Source of the DNA: Planctomycetota bacterium
GTDB lineage: Bacteria > Planctomycetota > UBA1135 > JADKAF01
Length of the DNA stretch: 64,000 nucleotides
Reading direction: 5' to 3'
NCBI GenBank assembly: GCA_016719295.1
Contig: JADKAF010000001.1
Span: forward strand, 6,572,001-6,636,000
Of the stretch, positions 34,272 to 43,002 are shown in pieces (within the stretch, counting starts at the first letter, position 1; every line of letters starts with the position of its first letter). A model generated the notes under the pieces. It was not told where the DNA came from. It saw only the letters and a list, made by a program, of their open reading frames with translations, and did no database searches. The position numbers and the translations under genes were made by a program.

Positions 34272-36314
34272 TCAACGGCCGGTGTAGGAGGGGCGCCGGC
34301 GCTCGACCGCGGAGGAGAGGCCTTCCTTCGCGTCGGCGGTGCCGAAGATCTCGCGCAGGCTCTGCATCTCGAGCTCGCAGGCCTCGCGGGTCGTCGCCTT
34401 CGCGGCGCCTTCGCCGATCAGCCGGAACGCGTGGCGCAGCGCCAGCGGGGCTTTCTGCGCGAGGCGCGGCAGCACCTTCGCCGCGAGCGGATGCGCGGGC
34501 GGGGGAAGCTTGCCGCCGACGATGGCCTCGAGCTCGTGCGCGGTGAAGAACTCCGCGACGGGAGCCCACGCTTCCGGCACCTTCGTCGGCACCGCGCGCG
34601 GCGCGGGCTTCGGCTTCGCGGCGAGGCGCGCGAAGACGGCCGGCGCGTCGGCGGGGGAGACGAGCTCGTCGATCAGGCCGAGCTCCTTCCCGGTCTTCGC
34701 ATCGATCGGGGCACCGCTCAGCACGAAGAAGCGCGTCAACCCGACGCCCATGCGCCGCGTCGGGCGTTGCGTGCCGCCGAGGCCGGGATAGATGCCGATG
34801 CCCGTCTCGGGGAAGCCCATCGAGCCGCGCGGGCTCGCGACGATGTAGTCGCACGCGAGCGCCATCTCGGAGCCGCCGCCGAGCGAGAGGCCGTCGAGCC
34901 AGGCGATCACCGGCTTCGTGCACTGCGCGAAGGCGAGCAGGAGATCCTGGCCCTGGCGCGTGAAGTTGTAGATCGACGTGAAGTCGTTCTTGGCGAGCGC
35001 ATCGACGAAGAACTTCAGATCCGCGCCGGCGACGAAGGCCTTCCCCGCGCCCGCGAGCACGATGGCCTTCACCTCCGGATCCTGCGCCGTGGCGTGGAAC
35101 GCCGAGGCGAGCTGCTTCACGACCTCCGGATTGAGCGCGTTCAGCGCGTCGGGGCGATTGATCGTGAGCGTCGCGAGCCCGCCCAGCTTCTCGCTCTTCA
35201 CGAGCTGGATCGCGAAGGGCTTGCCGTGCTCGGCCTGGCGGCGCAGCAGGGCCGGGACGCGTTGCTCCTTCCAGGGCGCGAGCAGAAGTCGCACGAGCTC
35301 GAGCGTGCGTGCGACGCCCTCCGCGTTGATGAGCTCGAAGGGCCCCTTCGCCCAGCGGAGACCCACGCGCGCGCCGATGTCGGTGTCCTCGATCGTCGCG
35401 ACGCCGGCTTCGACGAGCTCGCAGGCGACGTAGGCGATCGCCGCGAAGAGGCGCTCGCCCACGGCGGCGAAGCGCTGGGGATCCGGCGTGCCCGAGAGGT
35501 CCCAGTTCTGCTTCGCGGCGACCTGCTCGGCGAGGCGCTTAGCAGGGGCGTAGAAGGGCCCGAGCTCCTCCCCGAGCGTGGTCGCGGCGTGCAGCGCGAT
35601 CGGCACGCCGGTCACGTTCATGAGCTCGAAGGGCCCCATGCCGATCTCGAAGCGCTGCTTCGCCGCCGCGTCGATGGTCGCGATGTCGGCCAAGCCTTCG
35701 GCGAGCAAGCGCACGGCCTCGTTCAGCCACGGTACGAAGTAGCGATTGACGACGAAGCCCGGCGCGTCCGCGGAGTGGATCGGCGTCTTGCCGATCAGCT
35801 CCTGCAGCAGCCACGCGCGGCGGCGCGTCTCCTCCGAGGTGTGTTCCCCGGGCACCACTTCGACCAGGCGGTTCTTGGCCGGGTGATAGAAGTAGTGCAG
35901 GCCCACGACGCGGTCGGGCCGCTGCGTCGCCTCCGCGAGCTCGCGCACGTAGAACGACGAGGTGTTCGTGCCGAGGATCGTCTTCGGCGCGCACACGCGA
36001 TCGAGCTCGGCGAAGAGCTGCTGCTTCGCGGCGCGGTCCTCGAAGATCGCCTCGATCACGACATCGCAGTCGCGGAGGGAACCGAGCTCGGTCGCGAACG
36101 AGATGCGGCCGAGGATCTCGGCCGCGCGCTCGGGGGTGAAGAGCTTGCGCTCGACGCCCTGCTGCAGCGTCTCCTGGATGCGTTGCTTGCCGCGCTGGAG
36201 CGCTTCGGCGCCGAGGTCCGCGACGACGACGGGGAAGCCCTCCGTCGCGATCTTTTGCGCGATCCCGCTGCCCATGTTGCCCGCGCCGACGACCCCGATC
36301 TGCTGAAACGACAT
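34272..36314 (-). CDS. 3-hydroxyacyl-CoA dehydrogenase / enoyl-CoA hydratase fusion
   Basis: This 680-residue bifunctional enzyme would carry out two steps of beta-oxidation. The N-terminal 390 residues are an NAD-dependent hydroxyacyl-CoA dehydrogenase with GVVGAGNMGSGIAQ, the catalytic-His region LHYFYHPAKNRLVEVVPG and the substrate stretch DAPGFVVNRYFVPWLNEA, followed by a second C-terminal HAD domain. The remaining 290 residues are an enoyl-CoA hydratase with RPDALNAL, the oxyanion-hole stretch AFVAGADLKFF, LSLGGGSEMALACDY and the catalytic-Glu stretch GFPETGIGIYPGLGGTQR. The dehydrogenase-first order is the reverse of E. coli FadB. The ATG at 36312-36314 is preceded by GGAG. No thiolase gene is nearby, so the pathway partners lie elsewhere. 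Confidence 0.93.
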   Translation of the reverse strand: MSFQQIGVVGAGNMGSGIAQKIATEGFPVVVADLGAEALQRGKQRIQETLQQGVERKLFTPERAAEILGRISFATELGSLRDCDVVIEAIFEDRAAKQQLFAELDRVCAPKTILGTNTSSFYVRELAEATQRPDRVVGLHYFYHPAKNRLVEVVPGEHTSEETRRRAWLLQELIGKTPIHSADAPGFVVNRYFVPWLNEAVRLLAEGLADIATIDAAAKQRFEIGMGPFELMNVTGVPIALHAATTLGEELGPFYAPAKRLAEQVAAKQNWDLSGTPDPQRFAAVGERLFAAIAYVACELVEAGVATIEDTDIGARVGLRWAKGPFELINAEGVARTLELVRLLLAPWKEQRVPALLRRQAEHGKPFAIQLVKSEKLGGLATLTINRPDALNALNPEVVKQLASAFHATAQDPEVKAIVLAGAGKAFVAGADLKFFVDALAKNDFTSIYNFTRQGQDLLLAFAQCTKPVIAWLDGLSLGGGSEMALACDYIVASPRGSMGFPETGIGIYPGLGGTQRPTRRMGVGLTRFFVLSGAPIDAKTGKELGLIDELVSPADAPAVFARLAAKPKPAPRAVPTKVPEAWAPVAEFFTAHELEAIVGGKLPPPAHPLAAKVLPRLAQKAPLALRHAFRLIGEGAAKATTREACELEMQSLREIFGTADAKEGLSSAVERRRPSYTGR

Positions 36315-37022
36315 CGCTCGCTCCGTTCGTGCCCCGCCGCTGCTAGGGGGGTACGACGGTTTGCGGCGCGCGAGCGCCGCTGCGGCGAGCCCCATCGGCT
36401 GGGAATGGGGCGGAGAGGATACGGGCTGTGGGTTCGTCGCGCACGTCGCGGATCGCTGGTTTCGACGCAACATTCGCCGCAGCTTGGTCGCTGGGAGCCG
36501 CCATCGGGTCGATCGCTCCCCGTGAGCGGGAGCGGCCCCCCTCGCTCGGGGCGCGTCGGCCTCGCCGACCTACAACATATGGTGGTCGGGTTAGCCTCGA
36601 ACCCAAAATATGGGTCGCGGTCTGGCGGGCTCGGAGGGCGCGCTCTACAGTTCCGGCCCATCGCCTCCGCGGCGATTCCCGCCCCGTCGGTCCCCCCGTC
36701 GAACGCCGTCTCCGCGCTGTGCGCAGCGCGCCGCGTGAACGTCGCCGGGAGCGCTCGTCCCGGTTGGACACCGCGCCGGTCTGGGTACGCAGTTGCGCCG
36801 CGCGCGCTCCGTCCACCGCGGACGGCGGCGCGCGATCCCGTCTCGGGACGCGGCTCCTAGCGCAGACATGTGCGCTCCACGAGCTCGCTCTCCCCCGACG
36901 CGGCGCAGCTGCGGCATGTTGCTGGTCGCCCCTACGATTCGTCATCGGATTCCGCAGCGCATCGCCACGCCCCGCCATCGACCCCTGAGGTCTGGAGCTG
37001 GCGATCGATCCTGGGAGGTCAC
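36315..37022. other. 708-bp leader region between the beta-oxidation gene and nrdJ
   Basis: No gene is seen. The stretch must hold the promoters of both divergent units. It contains a GCTCCC/GGGAGC hairpin near 36516-36538, the AT-richest part of the neighbourhood at 36570-36615, and a GC-rich 400-nt leader up to nrdJ. I looked for the cobalamin riboswitch signatures (CCGCNACTG and the B12-box) in this leader and did not find them. Confidence 0.6.
36570..36615 (+). promoter_or_regulatory. Candidate pair of NrdR boxes upstream of nrdJ
   Basis: Box 1 (36570-36585, CTACAACATATGGTGG) agrees at about 11 of 16 positions with the NrdR consensus ACACWATATWTWGTGT; box 2 (36600-36615, AACCCAAAATATGGGT) at about 9. 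Their starts are 30 bp apart, close to the three-turn spacing of known NrdR sites. They lie in the only AT-rich patch of the leader, upstream of a ribonucleotide reductase gene, the classic NrdR target. The distance of about 400 bp to the nrdJ start is long, which lowers confidence. Confidence 0.38.
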
Positions 37023-40000
37023 GTGAAGAGCAAGACCCAAGGTGCCGTGAAGGCCTCGCGCACGCGCAAGCCCTCGGAACGTCCCGCGAGCGCAAGCGCT
37101 CGCAGCGGCCTCGAGATCCCGCGCCGGTTCTCCCGCGCGGGCGCGGACCCCTATGCGTGCGTCGAGTGGCGCCAGTCCGACTCGCAGATCAAGAACACCG
37201 ACGGCTCGGTGGTCGCGGAGACCCGCGGCGTCGAGGTGCCGGCGAAGTGGTCGCAGGTCGCGGTCGACATCATGGTGTCGAAGTACTTCCGCCGCGCCGG
37301 CGTCCCGCAGCTCGACGCGCAAGGGAACCCGCTGCGCGACGCGCAGGGGAATCCGGTCCTCGGCGGTGAGCGCAGCGTGAAGCAGGTGGTGCATCGCCTC
37401 ACGCACTGCTGGCGCAACTGGGGCGAGCTCTACGGCTACTTCCGCTCCAGCGAGGACGCGCAGGCCTTCCAGGACGAGCTCTCGGTGATGTTGCTGCGCC
37501 AGATGGCGGCGCCGAACTCCCCGCAGTGGTTCAACACCGGTCTCTACGACGAGTACGGGATCTCCGGCCCGCCCCAGGGGCACTACTACGTCGACCCCGC
37601 CGACGAGAAGCTGAAGGAGGCCGAGAACTCCTACGCTCGGCCGCAGCCGCACGCCTGCTTCATCCAGTCCGTCGCCGACACGCTGGTCGGCGAGGGCGGG
37701 ATCATGGATCTCTGGACCCGCGAGGCGCGGCTCTTCAAGTTCGGCTCGGGCACGGGGACCAACTTCTCCAGCATCCGCGGGGAAGGCGAGTCGCTCGCGG
37801 GCGGCGGTGTCTCCTCGGGCCTGATGAGCTTCCTCAAGATCGGCGACCGCGCCGCCGGCGCCATCAAGTCGGGCGGCACGACGCGCCGCGCCGCGAAGAT
37901 GGTCTGCCTCGATGTCGATCACCCCGACATCGAGGAGTTCGTCATGTGGAAGGCCAAGGAGGAGACGAAGGCCCACGTGCTGATCGACGCGGGCTTCTCC
38001 TCGGACTTCGAAGGCGAGGCGTATCGCACCGTCTCGGGTCAGAACTCGAACAACTCGATCCGCGTGCCCGAGGCCTTCCTGCAGGCCGTGGTCGAGGACG
38101 GCACCTGGGATCTCACGCGCCGCACCGACGGCGTCGTCGCGAAGACGATCCGCGCGCGGGAGCTCTGGGAGAAGATCTGCGACGCCGCGTGGCGCTGCGC
38201 GGACCCCGGGGTTCAGTACGACACGACGATCAACGACTGGCATACCTGCCCGAACGACGGGCCGATCCGCGCCTCGAATCCGTGCTCGGAGTACATGTTC
38301 CTCGACGACACGGCCTGCAACCTGGCGTCGCTGAACCTGACGGAGTTCTTCGATCGCGAGACGCTGCGCTTCGACATCGAGGGCTTCCGCCACGCCGTGC
38401 GCCTCTGGACGGTGGTGCTCGAGATCTCGGTGCTGATGGCTTCGTACCCCTCGGAGGCGATCGCGCGGAAGAGCTACGAGTACCGCACTCTGGGCCTCGG
38501 CTACGCCAACATCGGCAGCCTGCTGATGATCTCGGGCGTGCCCTACGACTCCGACAAGGCGCGCGCCATCACGGGCGCGATCACCGCGATCCTCACCGGC
38601 GAGTCCTATGCGGCCTCGGCCGAGATGGCGGGCGTGCTCGGGCCGTTCCCGCGCTACCTGGCCAATGCTTCTGCTGGCAGCGCCGGGAACAAGGAGTCGA
38701 TGCTGCGCGTGATGCGCAACCACCGCCGCGCCGCGTATCACGCCGCCGGTGAGGAGTACGAGGGGCTGCACCAGCTCCCGATGGGCATCGATGCCGAGCT
38801 CTGCCCGCCCGATCTGCTCGCGGCATCGCGCACGGCATGGGATCGCGCCCTCGAGCTCGGCGAGCGCAACGGCTTCCGCAACGCGCAGACCACGGTGATC
38901 GCGCCCACGGGCACGATCGGCTTGCTGATGGACTGCGACACGACCGGCATCGAGCCCGACTTCGCGCTGGTGAAGTTCAAGAAGCTCGCCGGCGGCGGCT
39001 ACTTCAAGATCGCGAACCAGTCGCTCGAGCCTGCGCTGCTCACCCTCGGCTACAGCGCGGAGCAGATCCAGGACGTGATCCGCTACGTGCTCGGCACGAT
39101 GACCCTGGAAGGTGCCCCCGAGATCAATCGCGCGAGCCTGAAGGAGCGCGGCATCCTCGACACCGAGATCGCGCGCATCGAGAAGGCTCTGCCCGGCGTC
39201 TTCGAGCTGCGCTCCGCGATTCACCCTGGCGCGCTGGAGAAGGATGGCCTGCAGCGCCTCGGCCTCCAGTATCCCCATATCGAGGCCGCGGCGAAGAAGC
39301 CCGGCTTCGACCTGCTGCGCGCGCTCGGCTTCTCCGACGCGCAGGTGCTCGCCGCGAGCGATCACATCTGCGGTCGCCTGACCGTGGAAGGCGCGCCGCA
39401 TCTCAAGGAAGAGCACGTGCCGGTCTTCGACTGCGCGAATCGCTGCGGTCGCATCGGCAAGCGCTTCATCCACCACACCGGCCACATCCGCATGTTGGCG
39501 GCGGCGCAGCCGTTCATCTCGGGCGCGATCTCGAAGACGATCAACATGCCCTACGAGGTGTCGCGCGAGGACATCGGCGACTCCTACCTCCTCTCGTGGA
39601 AGCTCGGCTTGAAGGCCAACGCGCTCTACCGCGATGGGTGCAAGCGCTCGCAGCCGCTCTCGACCGGGGTCAAGAACGACGCCGAGACGAAGGCCGAAGG
39701 GGAAGCCGCCGAGGCCGCGGCGAAGACGGCCGAAGCGTCGGCGCAGGCCGTCGCCGTCCCCGCGGGACCGGTGGAGTTCAAGCCGCGCCGCCGCCCGCTG
39801 CCGTCGAAGCGCAAGGGCTTCACGCAGGAGGCGAAGGTCGGCGGGCACAAGGTCTATCTGCGCACCGGCGAGTACCCCGACGGCAAGCTCGGCGAGATCT
39901 TCATCGACATGCACAAGGAAGGCGCGGCCTTCCGCAGCCTGGTCAACTGCTTCGCCATCGCCGTGTCGAAGGGCCTGCAGTACGGCGTGCCGCTGGATGA

Positions 40001-40580
40001 GTTCGTCGAGACCTTCGCGTTCACGAAGTTCGAGCCGCAGGGCGTCGTCGAGGGCCACGCGAACGTGAAGATGGCGCAGTCGATCATCGACTACGTCTTC
40101 CGCGTGCTGGCGCTCGACTACCTCGGCCGCACGGATCTCGTGCAGGTTCCGCCGAAGCCGGGGGACACCGAGGTCGGCCCGGTCTCGCGTGCGACGGCCT
40201 CCGCGCCGAAGCCGGTCGAGGCCGCGGCTCCGAGGGTCGCCGAGGTCGCTCCTCCCAAGCCTACCGAGAGCGCCGCGCCGGCGGCGAGCGGCAGCGCTCC
40301 GGCCACGAGCCGCAGCGCGAAGCGCGGCAGCGTCCCGACGGAAGCGAGCGGCGCGCGCTTCACGCCGCTGGCGGGCGGCGCGCCCGCGCCGCGCTCGAGC
40401 GGCACGAGCGCGACCTCCGCGGAAGGCGCCGGGCGCAGCGCGCGCGGCGGAGCCCTGGGCGAGCTGCTCTCCACGATGATGGGGGACGCGCCCTTCTGCG
40501 ATGTCTGCGGCCACGTCACGGTCCGCAACGGCGCTTGCTACCGCTGCTTGAACTGCGGCAACTCGATGGGCTGCTCGTAG
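37023..40580 (+). CDS. nrdJ: Vitamin B12-dependent ribonucleotide reductase (class II)
   Basis: This 1185-residue enzyme reduces ribonucleotides using adenosylcobalamin. It shows SPQWFNTGL, the Gly-rich stretch FGSGTGTNFSSIRG, the catalytic N-x-C-x-E motif NPCSEYMFLDDTACNLASLN, and APTGTIGLLMDCDTTG; the cysteine in HACFIQS and others nearby probably form the redox-active pair. A TSCPD domain follows near residues 920-1030, then a 110-residue Ala/Pro/Ser-rich linker and a C-terminal zinc-ribbon-like end with CDVCG and CYRCLNCG. The GTG at 37023 has GGGAGG 4-5 nt upstream; the frame is open another 51 codons but lacks a site. The gene implies B12 import or synthesis and oxygen-independent deoxynucleotide supply. 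A strong hairpin follows. Confidence 0.95.
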   Translation: MKSKTQGAVKASRTRKPSERPASASARSGLEIPRRFSRAGADPYACVEWRQSDSQIKNTDGSVVAETRGVEVPAKWSQVAVDIMVSKYFRRAGVPQLDAQGNPLRDAQGNPVLGGERSVKQVVHRLTHCWRNWGELYGYFRSSEDAQAFQDELSVMLLRQMAAPNSPQWFNTGLYDEYGISGPPQGHYYVDPADEKLKEAENSYARPQPHACFIQSVADTLVGEGGIMDLWTREARLFKFGSGTGTNFSSIRGEGESLAGGGVSSGLMSFLKIGDRAAGAIKSGGTTRRAAKMVCLDVDHPDIEEFVMWKAKEETKAHVLIDAGFSSDFEGEAYRTVSGQNSNNSIRVPEAFLQAVVEDGTWDLTRRTDGVVAKTIRARELWEKICDAAWRCADPGVQYDTTINDWHTCPNDGPIRASNPCSEYMFLDDTACNLASLNLTEFFDRETLRFDIEGFRHAVRLWTVVLEISVLMASYPSEAIARKSYEYRTLGLGYANIGSLLMISGVPYDSDKARAITGAITAILTGESYAASAEMAGVLGPFPRYLANASAGSAGNKESMLRVMRNHRRAAYHAAGEEYEGLHQLPMGIDAELCPPDLLAASRTAWDRALELGERNGFRNAQTTVIAPTGTIGLLMDCDTTGIEPDFALVKFKKLAGGGYFKIANQSLEPALLTLGYSAEQIQDVIRYVLGTMTLEGAPEINRASLKERGILDTEIARIEKALPGVFELRSAIHPGALEKDGLQRLGLQYPHIEAAAKKPGFDLLRALGFSDAQVLAASDHICGRLTVEGAPHLKEEHVPVFDCANRCGRIGKRFIHHTGHIRMLAAAQPFISGAISKTINMPYEVSREDIGDSYLLSWKLGLKANALYRDGCKRSQPLSTGVKNDAETKAEGEAAEAAAKTAEASAQAVAVPAGPVEFKPRRRPLPSKRKGFTQEAKVGGHKVYLRTGEYPDGKLGEIFIDMHKEGAAFRSLVNCFAIAVSKGLQYGVPLDEFVETFAFTKFEPQGVVEGHANVKMAQSIIDYVFRVLALDYLGRTDLVQVPPKPGDTEVGPVSRATASAPKPVEAAAPRVAEVAPPKPTESAAPAASGSAPATSRSAKRGSVPTEASGARFTPLAGGAPAPRSSGTSATSAEGAGRSARGGALGELLSTMMGDAPFCDVCGHVTVRNGACYRCLNCGNSMGCS

Positions 40581-40623
40581 CGCGGCGTCTCTGGCCGGCT
40601 GCGCCAAGCGCAGCACATGCCCT

Positions 40624-40663
40624 GCGCGCCCCGCGGTGATCGCACGATCGCCGCGGGGCGCGC
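40624..40663 (+). terminator. Long perfect hairpin after nrdJ
   Basis: Two 19-base arms (40624-40642 and 40645-40663) pair with a single G-T wobble around a CA turn; the base of the stem is GCGCGCCCCGCGG. It lies 44 bp after the nrdJ stop. Only TCGTTC follows, so it lacks a true U-tract, but the stem is strong enough to end or stabilise the transcript. Confidence 0.65.
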
Positions 40664-40826
40664 TCGTTCAAGGCGAGCGCGATCGCCGCGCTACGCGAGC
40701 CGATTCTGGTCTGGCGCGTCCGACCGCGGGCTCGAACGCGGGATAGCCTTCCTCGTCGACTCGCGCCCTCCCCCCCGGGTGCGGGCCGCTCCTTGGTGAA
40801 GCGGTGTCCCGACGCGAGGTGTCGCC

Positions 40827-41936
40827 GTGAACTCGGCGTTCTCTGGCCTCTGGAGCGGAGCGCGCGCGCTCGCGCGGCTCTGCGATCCGGATCTGCTGCA
40901 GCAGTTCCCGACGGCGGAGATGCTCTGGCCGCAGGCGCCCCTCGGCGGACGGCTCTTCGATCGCTTGCCGCTCTCGAAGGAGCGCGTGCGCGTGCGCCTC
41001 GCCAACGGTCGCTCGCGCGAGCTCGCCCTGGCCTGGCGGAGCTGCGATCGCGCCGATCCGCGCGCGCCGACCCTCGTGCTGATCCCCGGTCTCGGCGACT
41101 CCGCGGAGACCTGGCGTCTCCTCGTCGAGGCGCTGGCTCCGCTCGCGCGTCTCGTGCTCGTCGATCCGCCCGGCTTCGGGCGCTCCGAGCTCTGGCCCAC
41201 GCGCGAGGCGTTCCGCGCCGAGGTGCTGCGCGATGCGCTGCGCGAGCTGATCGTGCAGCGCGGCTGGAACCGCCCCTCGACGATCCTGCTCGGCAACTCG
41301 CTCGGCGGCGCGCTCGCGCTCGGCGTCGTCGCGGCGCTCGGACCGCGGAACCGCATCGGCCGACTCGTGCTGCTCGCACCCGCGGCCTATCCGCAGGAGC
41401 TCAGCTTCTGGATCCGCGCGCAGCGCCTGCCCGCGCACGCGGCGTTCGCGCATCTCGTGCCGAAGCGCATGCTCGCCTCGGTCGCGCTGCGCGCTTCGGT
41501 GGGCGATCCGCGCTGCGTCGCGCGCGAGAGCGTGGAGGACTTGGCCCGGCATCTCGAGCGGCCGTATGGCCTGCGCGCGTTCCAGCATCTGGCGCGCGAT
41601 CTCGCGCGGCTCTGCGGCGAAGCCCTCCGCGGGGGGAGCAACATCCTGAGCGCGCTCGTGCCGAAGTGCGCGCGGACGCTGGCGCGCACGGCCTCCGGAG
41701 AGCGCGTGCCGCTCGAGGTGCTGCTGCTCCACGGCGATCGCGATCGCGTGGTGCCGCCCTGGGTCGCGGAGCGCCTGGAGCTGCAGATGCCGCGCGTCGA
41801 GCGCCATTGCTGGCGCGGCGTCGGCCACCTGCCGCAGCTCGAGCGGCCCTTCGAGGTCGCTGCGGCGGTGCAGCGCTTCCTCGCGCGAACGGAGGCCGCG
41901 AGCGCCTCCGCGGGCGACGCGACCGCCGCCGGCTGA
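40827..41936 (+). CDS. Alpha/beta hydrolase
   Basis: A 369-residue alpha/beta hydrolase with an intact catalytic triad: nucleophile Ser in LLGNSLGGALAL, acid in LLHGDRDRVVPP and His in GVGHLPQLERPFEV. The oxyanion region is LIPGLGDSAETW. It resembles the MhpC/lipase-like superfamily, but the substrate cannot be told. There is no signal peptide; the first 60 residues form a separate helical lead. The GTG at 40827 follows GAGGTG by about 7 nt. It is 55 bp upstream of the haem-motif toroid gene, on the same strand. Confidence 0.8.
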   Translation: MNSAFSGLWSGARALARLCDPDLLQQFPTAEMLWPQAPLGGRLFDRLPLSKERVRVRLANGRSRELALAWRSCDRADPRAPTLVLIPGLGDSAETWRLLVEALAPLARLVLVDPPGFGRSELWPTREAFRAEVLRDALRELIVQRGWNRPSTILLGNSLGGALALGVVAALGPRNRIGRLVLLAPAAYPQELSFWIRAQRLPAHAAFAHLVPKRMLASVALRASVGDPRCVARESVEDLARHLERPYGLRAFQHLARDLARLCGEALRGGSNILSALVPKCARTLARTASGERVPLEVLLLHGDRDRVVPPWVAERLELQMPRVERHCWRGVGHLPQLERPFEVAAAVQRFLARTEAASASAGDATAAG

Positions 41937-41991
41937 ACGCGCGCCGAACGGCGCGCTTCCCCTCCGCTCCGTCCTGCGCGATCGTGAGCGC

Positions 41992-43002
41992 ATGCGCTGC
42001 CGTCGGCCGATCTTCCTGCGCGCCTGCGCGCTGCTCGCGAGTGGCGCGCTGAGCGCTCTCGCGCTCGACGCTTGCCAGCTCGCGCCGCGCGCGCGACCGC
42101 GCCCCTCGCCGGTGCTCGTGCGAGCGCAGGAGTTCCTCACGCGTGAGCTCGCGCAGTGGCACGCCGAAGAGCGCTGCGCCTCCTGCCATCACGATGGCGA
42201 TGCCGCGCGCGTGCTGTGGAGCATCGACGCCGGCTTCGATGCGCTCCGCGAAGCGCGCTTGGCAGCGCATCGCGACCGGCTGCTCCGCAGCCCGCTTTGG
42301 TGCGATCCGCAAGCCGATCCGCGCTTTCGCGAGGAAGGGCTCGCGCTCGTGCAGCGCGCGGCCGCGCTGCACGCGGCGCTCGCGCGCGGCGCGCGGCTCG
42401 ATGCCGCCGCGGTGGTGGGCCTCCTTGAGGCGCTGCGCGCGCAGCAAGAGGAGCCCGGAAACTGGCTCGGCTCCACGGCGACGGGGCTCGGCGGACCGGT
42501 GACCTACGGCCCGTTCCTCGCGACGGCCGTCGCGCTTGGCGTGCTGGAGGAACGCGCTGAGGCCGCGAACGTCGCCGCCGTGCGACGCGGGCGCGCCTGG
42601 CTCGCGAGCGCGCGCGCGAGCGCGACGCTCGAGCACGCGGCCGTGGCCTGGGCGCTCGCCGCCCCGCGCGAGCTGCGCGAGCGCGAGGCGCGTGATCGCT
42701 CGGTCGCGGCGCTGCTCGCGCGCGCGACGCGCCGCGGCGGATTCGCGCCGTGGGAGCAGGGGCCCGCGGAGGTCTTCGACACGGCGTTGGCGTTGATCGC
42801 CCTGCAGGCGCAGCCCGCCGCGCCGGCCTTGGCGCGCGCGTGCGCCGCGGCGCGCGGCTTCCTCGAGCGCGAGCAAGAGCCCGATGGCGGCTGGCGCGAG
42901 ACGACGCGGCCCGCCGACGGAGAGAGCCGCGCGCATCGCGTATCGACGAGCGCTTGGGCCGCGCAAGCGTCTCGCGACCGATCGCGGCGCGCCGCGGCGT
43001 AG
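41992..43002 (+). CDS. Exported haem-motif protein with prenyltransferase/squalene-cyclase-like toroid repeats
   Basis: A signal or lipoprotein-like N-terminus (hydrophobic residues 8-28, LALDAC) precedes one c-type haem-binding motif, CASCHHD, near residue 62. The rest of the 336 residues has repeats of the alpha/alpha-toroid type found in prenyltransferases, squalene-hopene cyclases and alpha-macroglobulins: EEPGNWLGS, RRGGFAPWEQGPAEVFDTAL and EPDGGWRETTRPADGES followed by VSTSAWA. The acidic DxDD motif of cyclases is absent, so cyclase activity is unlikely. It probably sits in the periplasm as an electron-transfer or binding protein. Planctomycetes encode many exported toroid-repeat proteins; this pairing with a haem motif is less usual. 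Confidence 0.65.
   Translation: MRCRRPIFLRACALLASGALSALALDACQLAPRARPRPSPVLVRAQEFLTRELAQWHAEERCASCHHDGDAARVLWSIDAGFDALREARLAAHRDRLLRSPLWCDPQADPRFREEGLALVQRAAALHAALARGARLDAAAVVGLLEALRAQQEEPGNWLGSTATGLGGPVTYGPFLATAVALGVLEERAEAANVAAVRRGRAWLASARASATLEHAAVAWALAAPRELREREARDRSVAALLARATRRGGFAPWEQGPAEVFDTALALIALQAQPAAPALARACAAARGFLEREQEPDGGWRETTRPADGESRAHRVSTSAWAAQASRDRSRRAAA

Noticed and set aside
36616..37022. Cobalamin riboswitch in the nrdJ leader
   Set aside because: Expected for a B12-dependent enzyme, but the conserved core sequences were not found by reading the leader.
36942..40616. Long open frame opposite nrdJ
   Set aside because: Antisense to a fully conserved enzyme, Arg/Ala/Leu-rich, no domain recognised.
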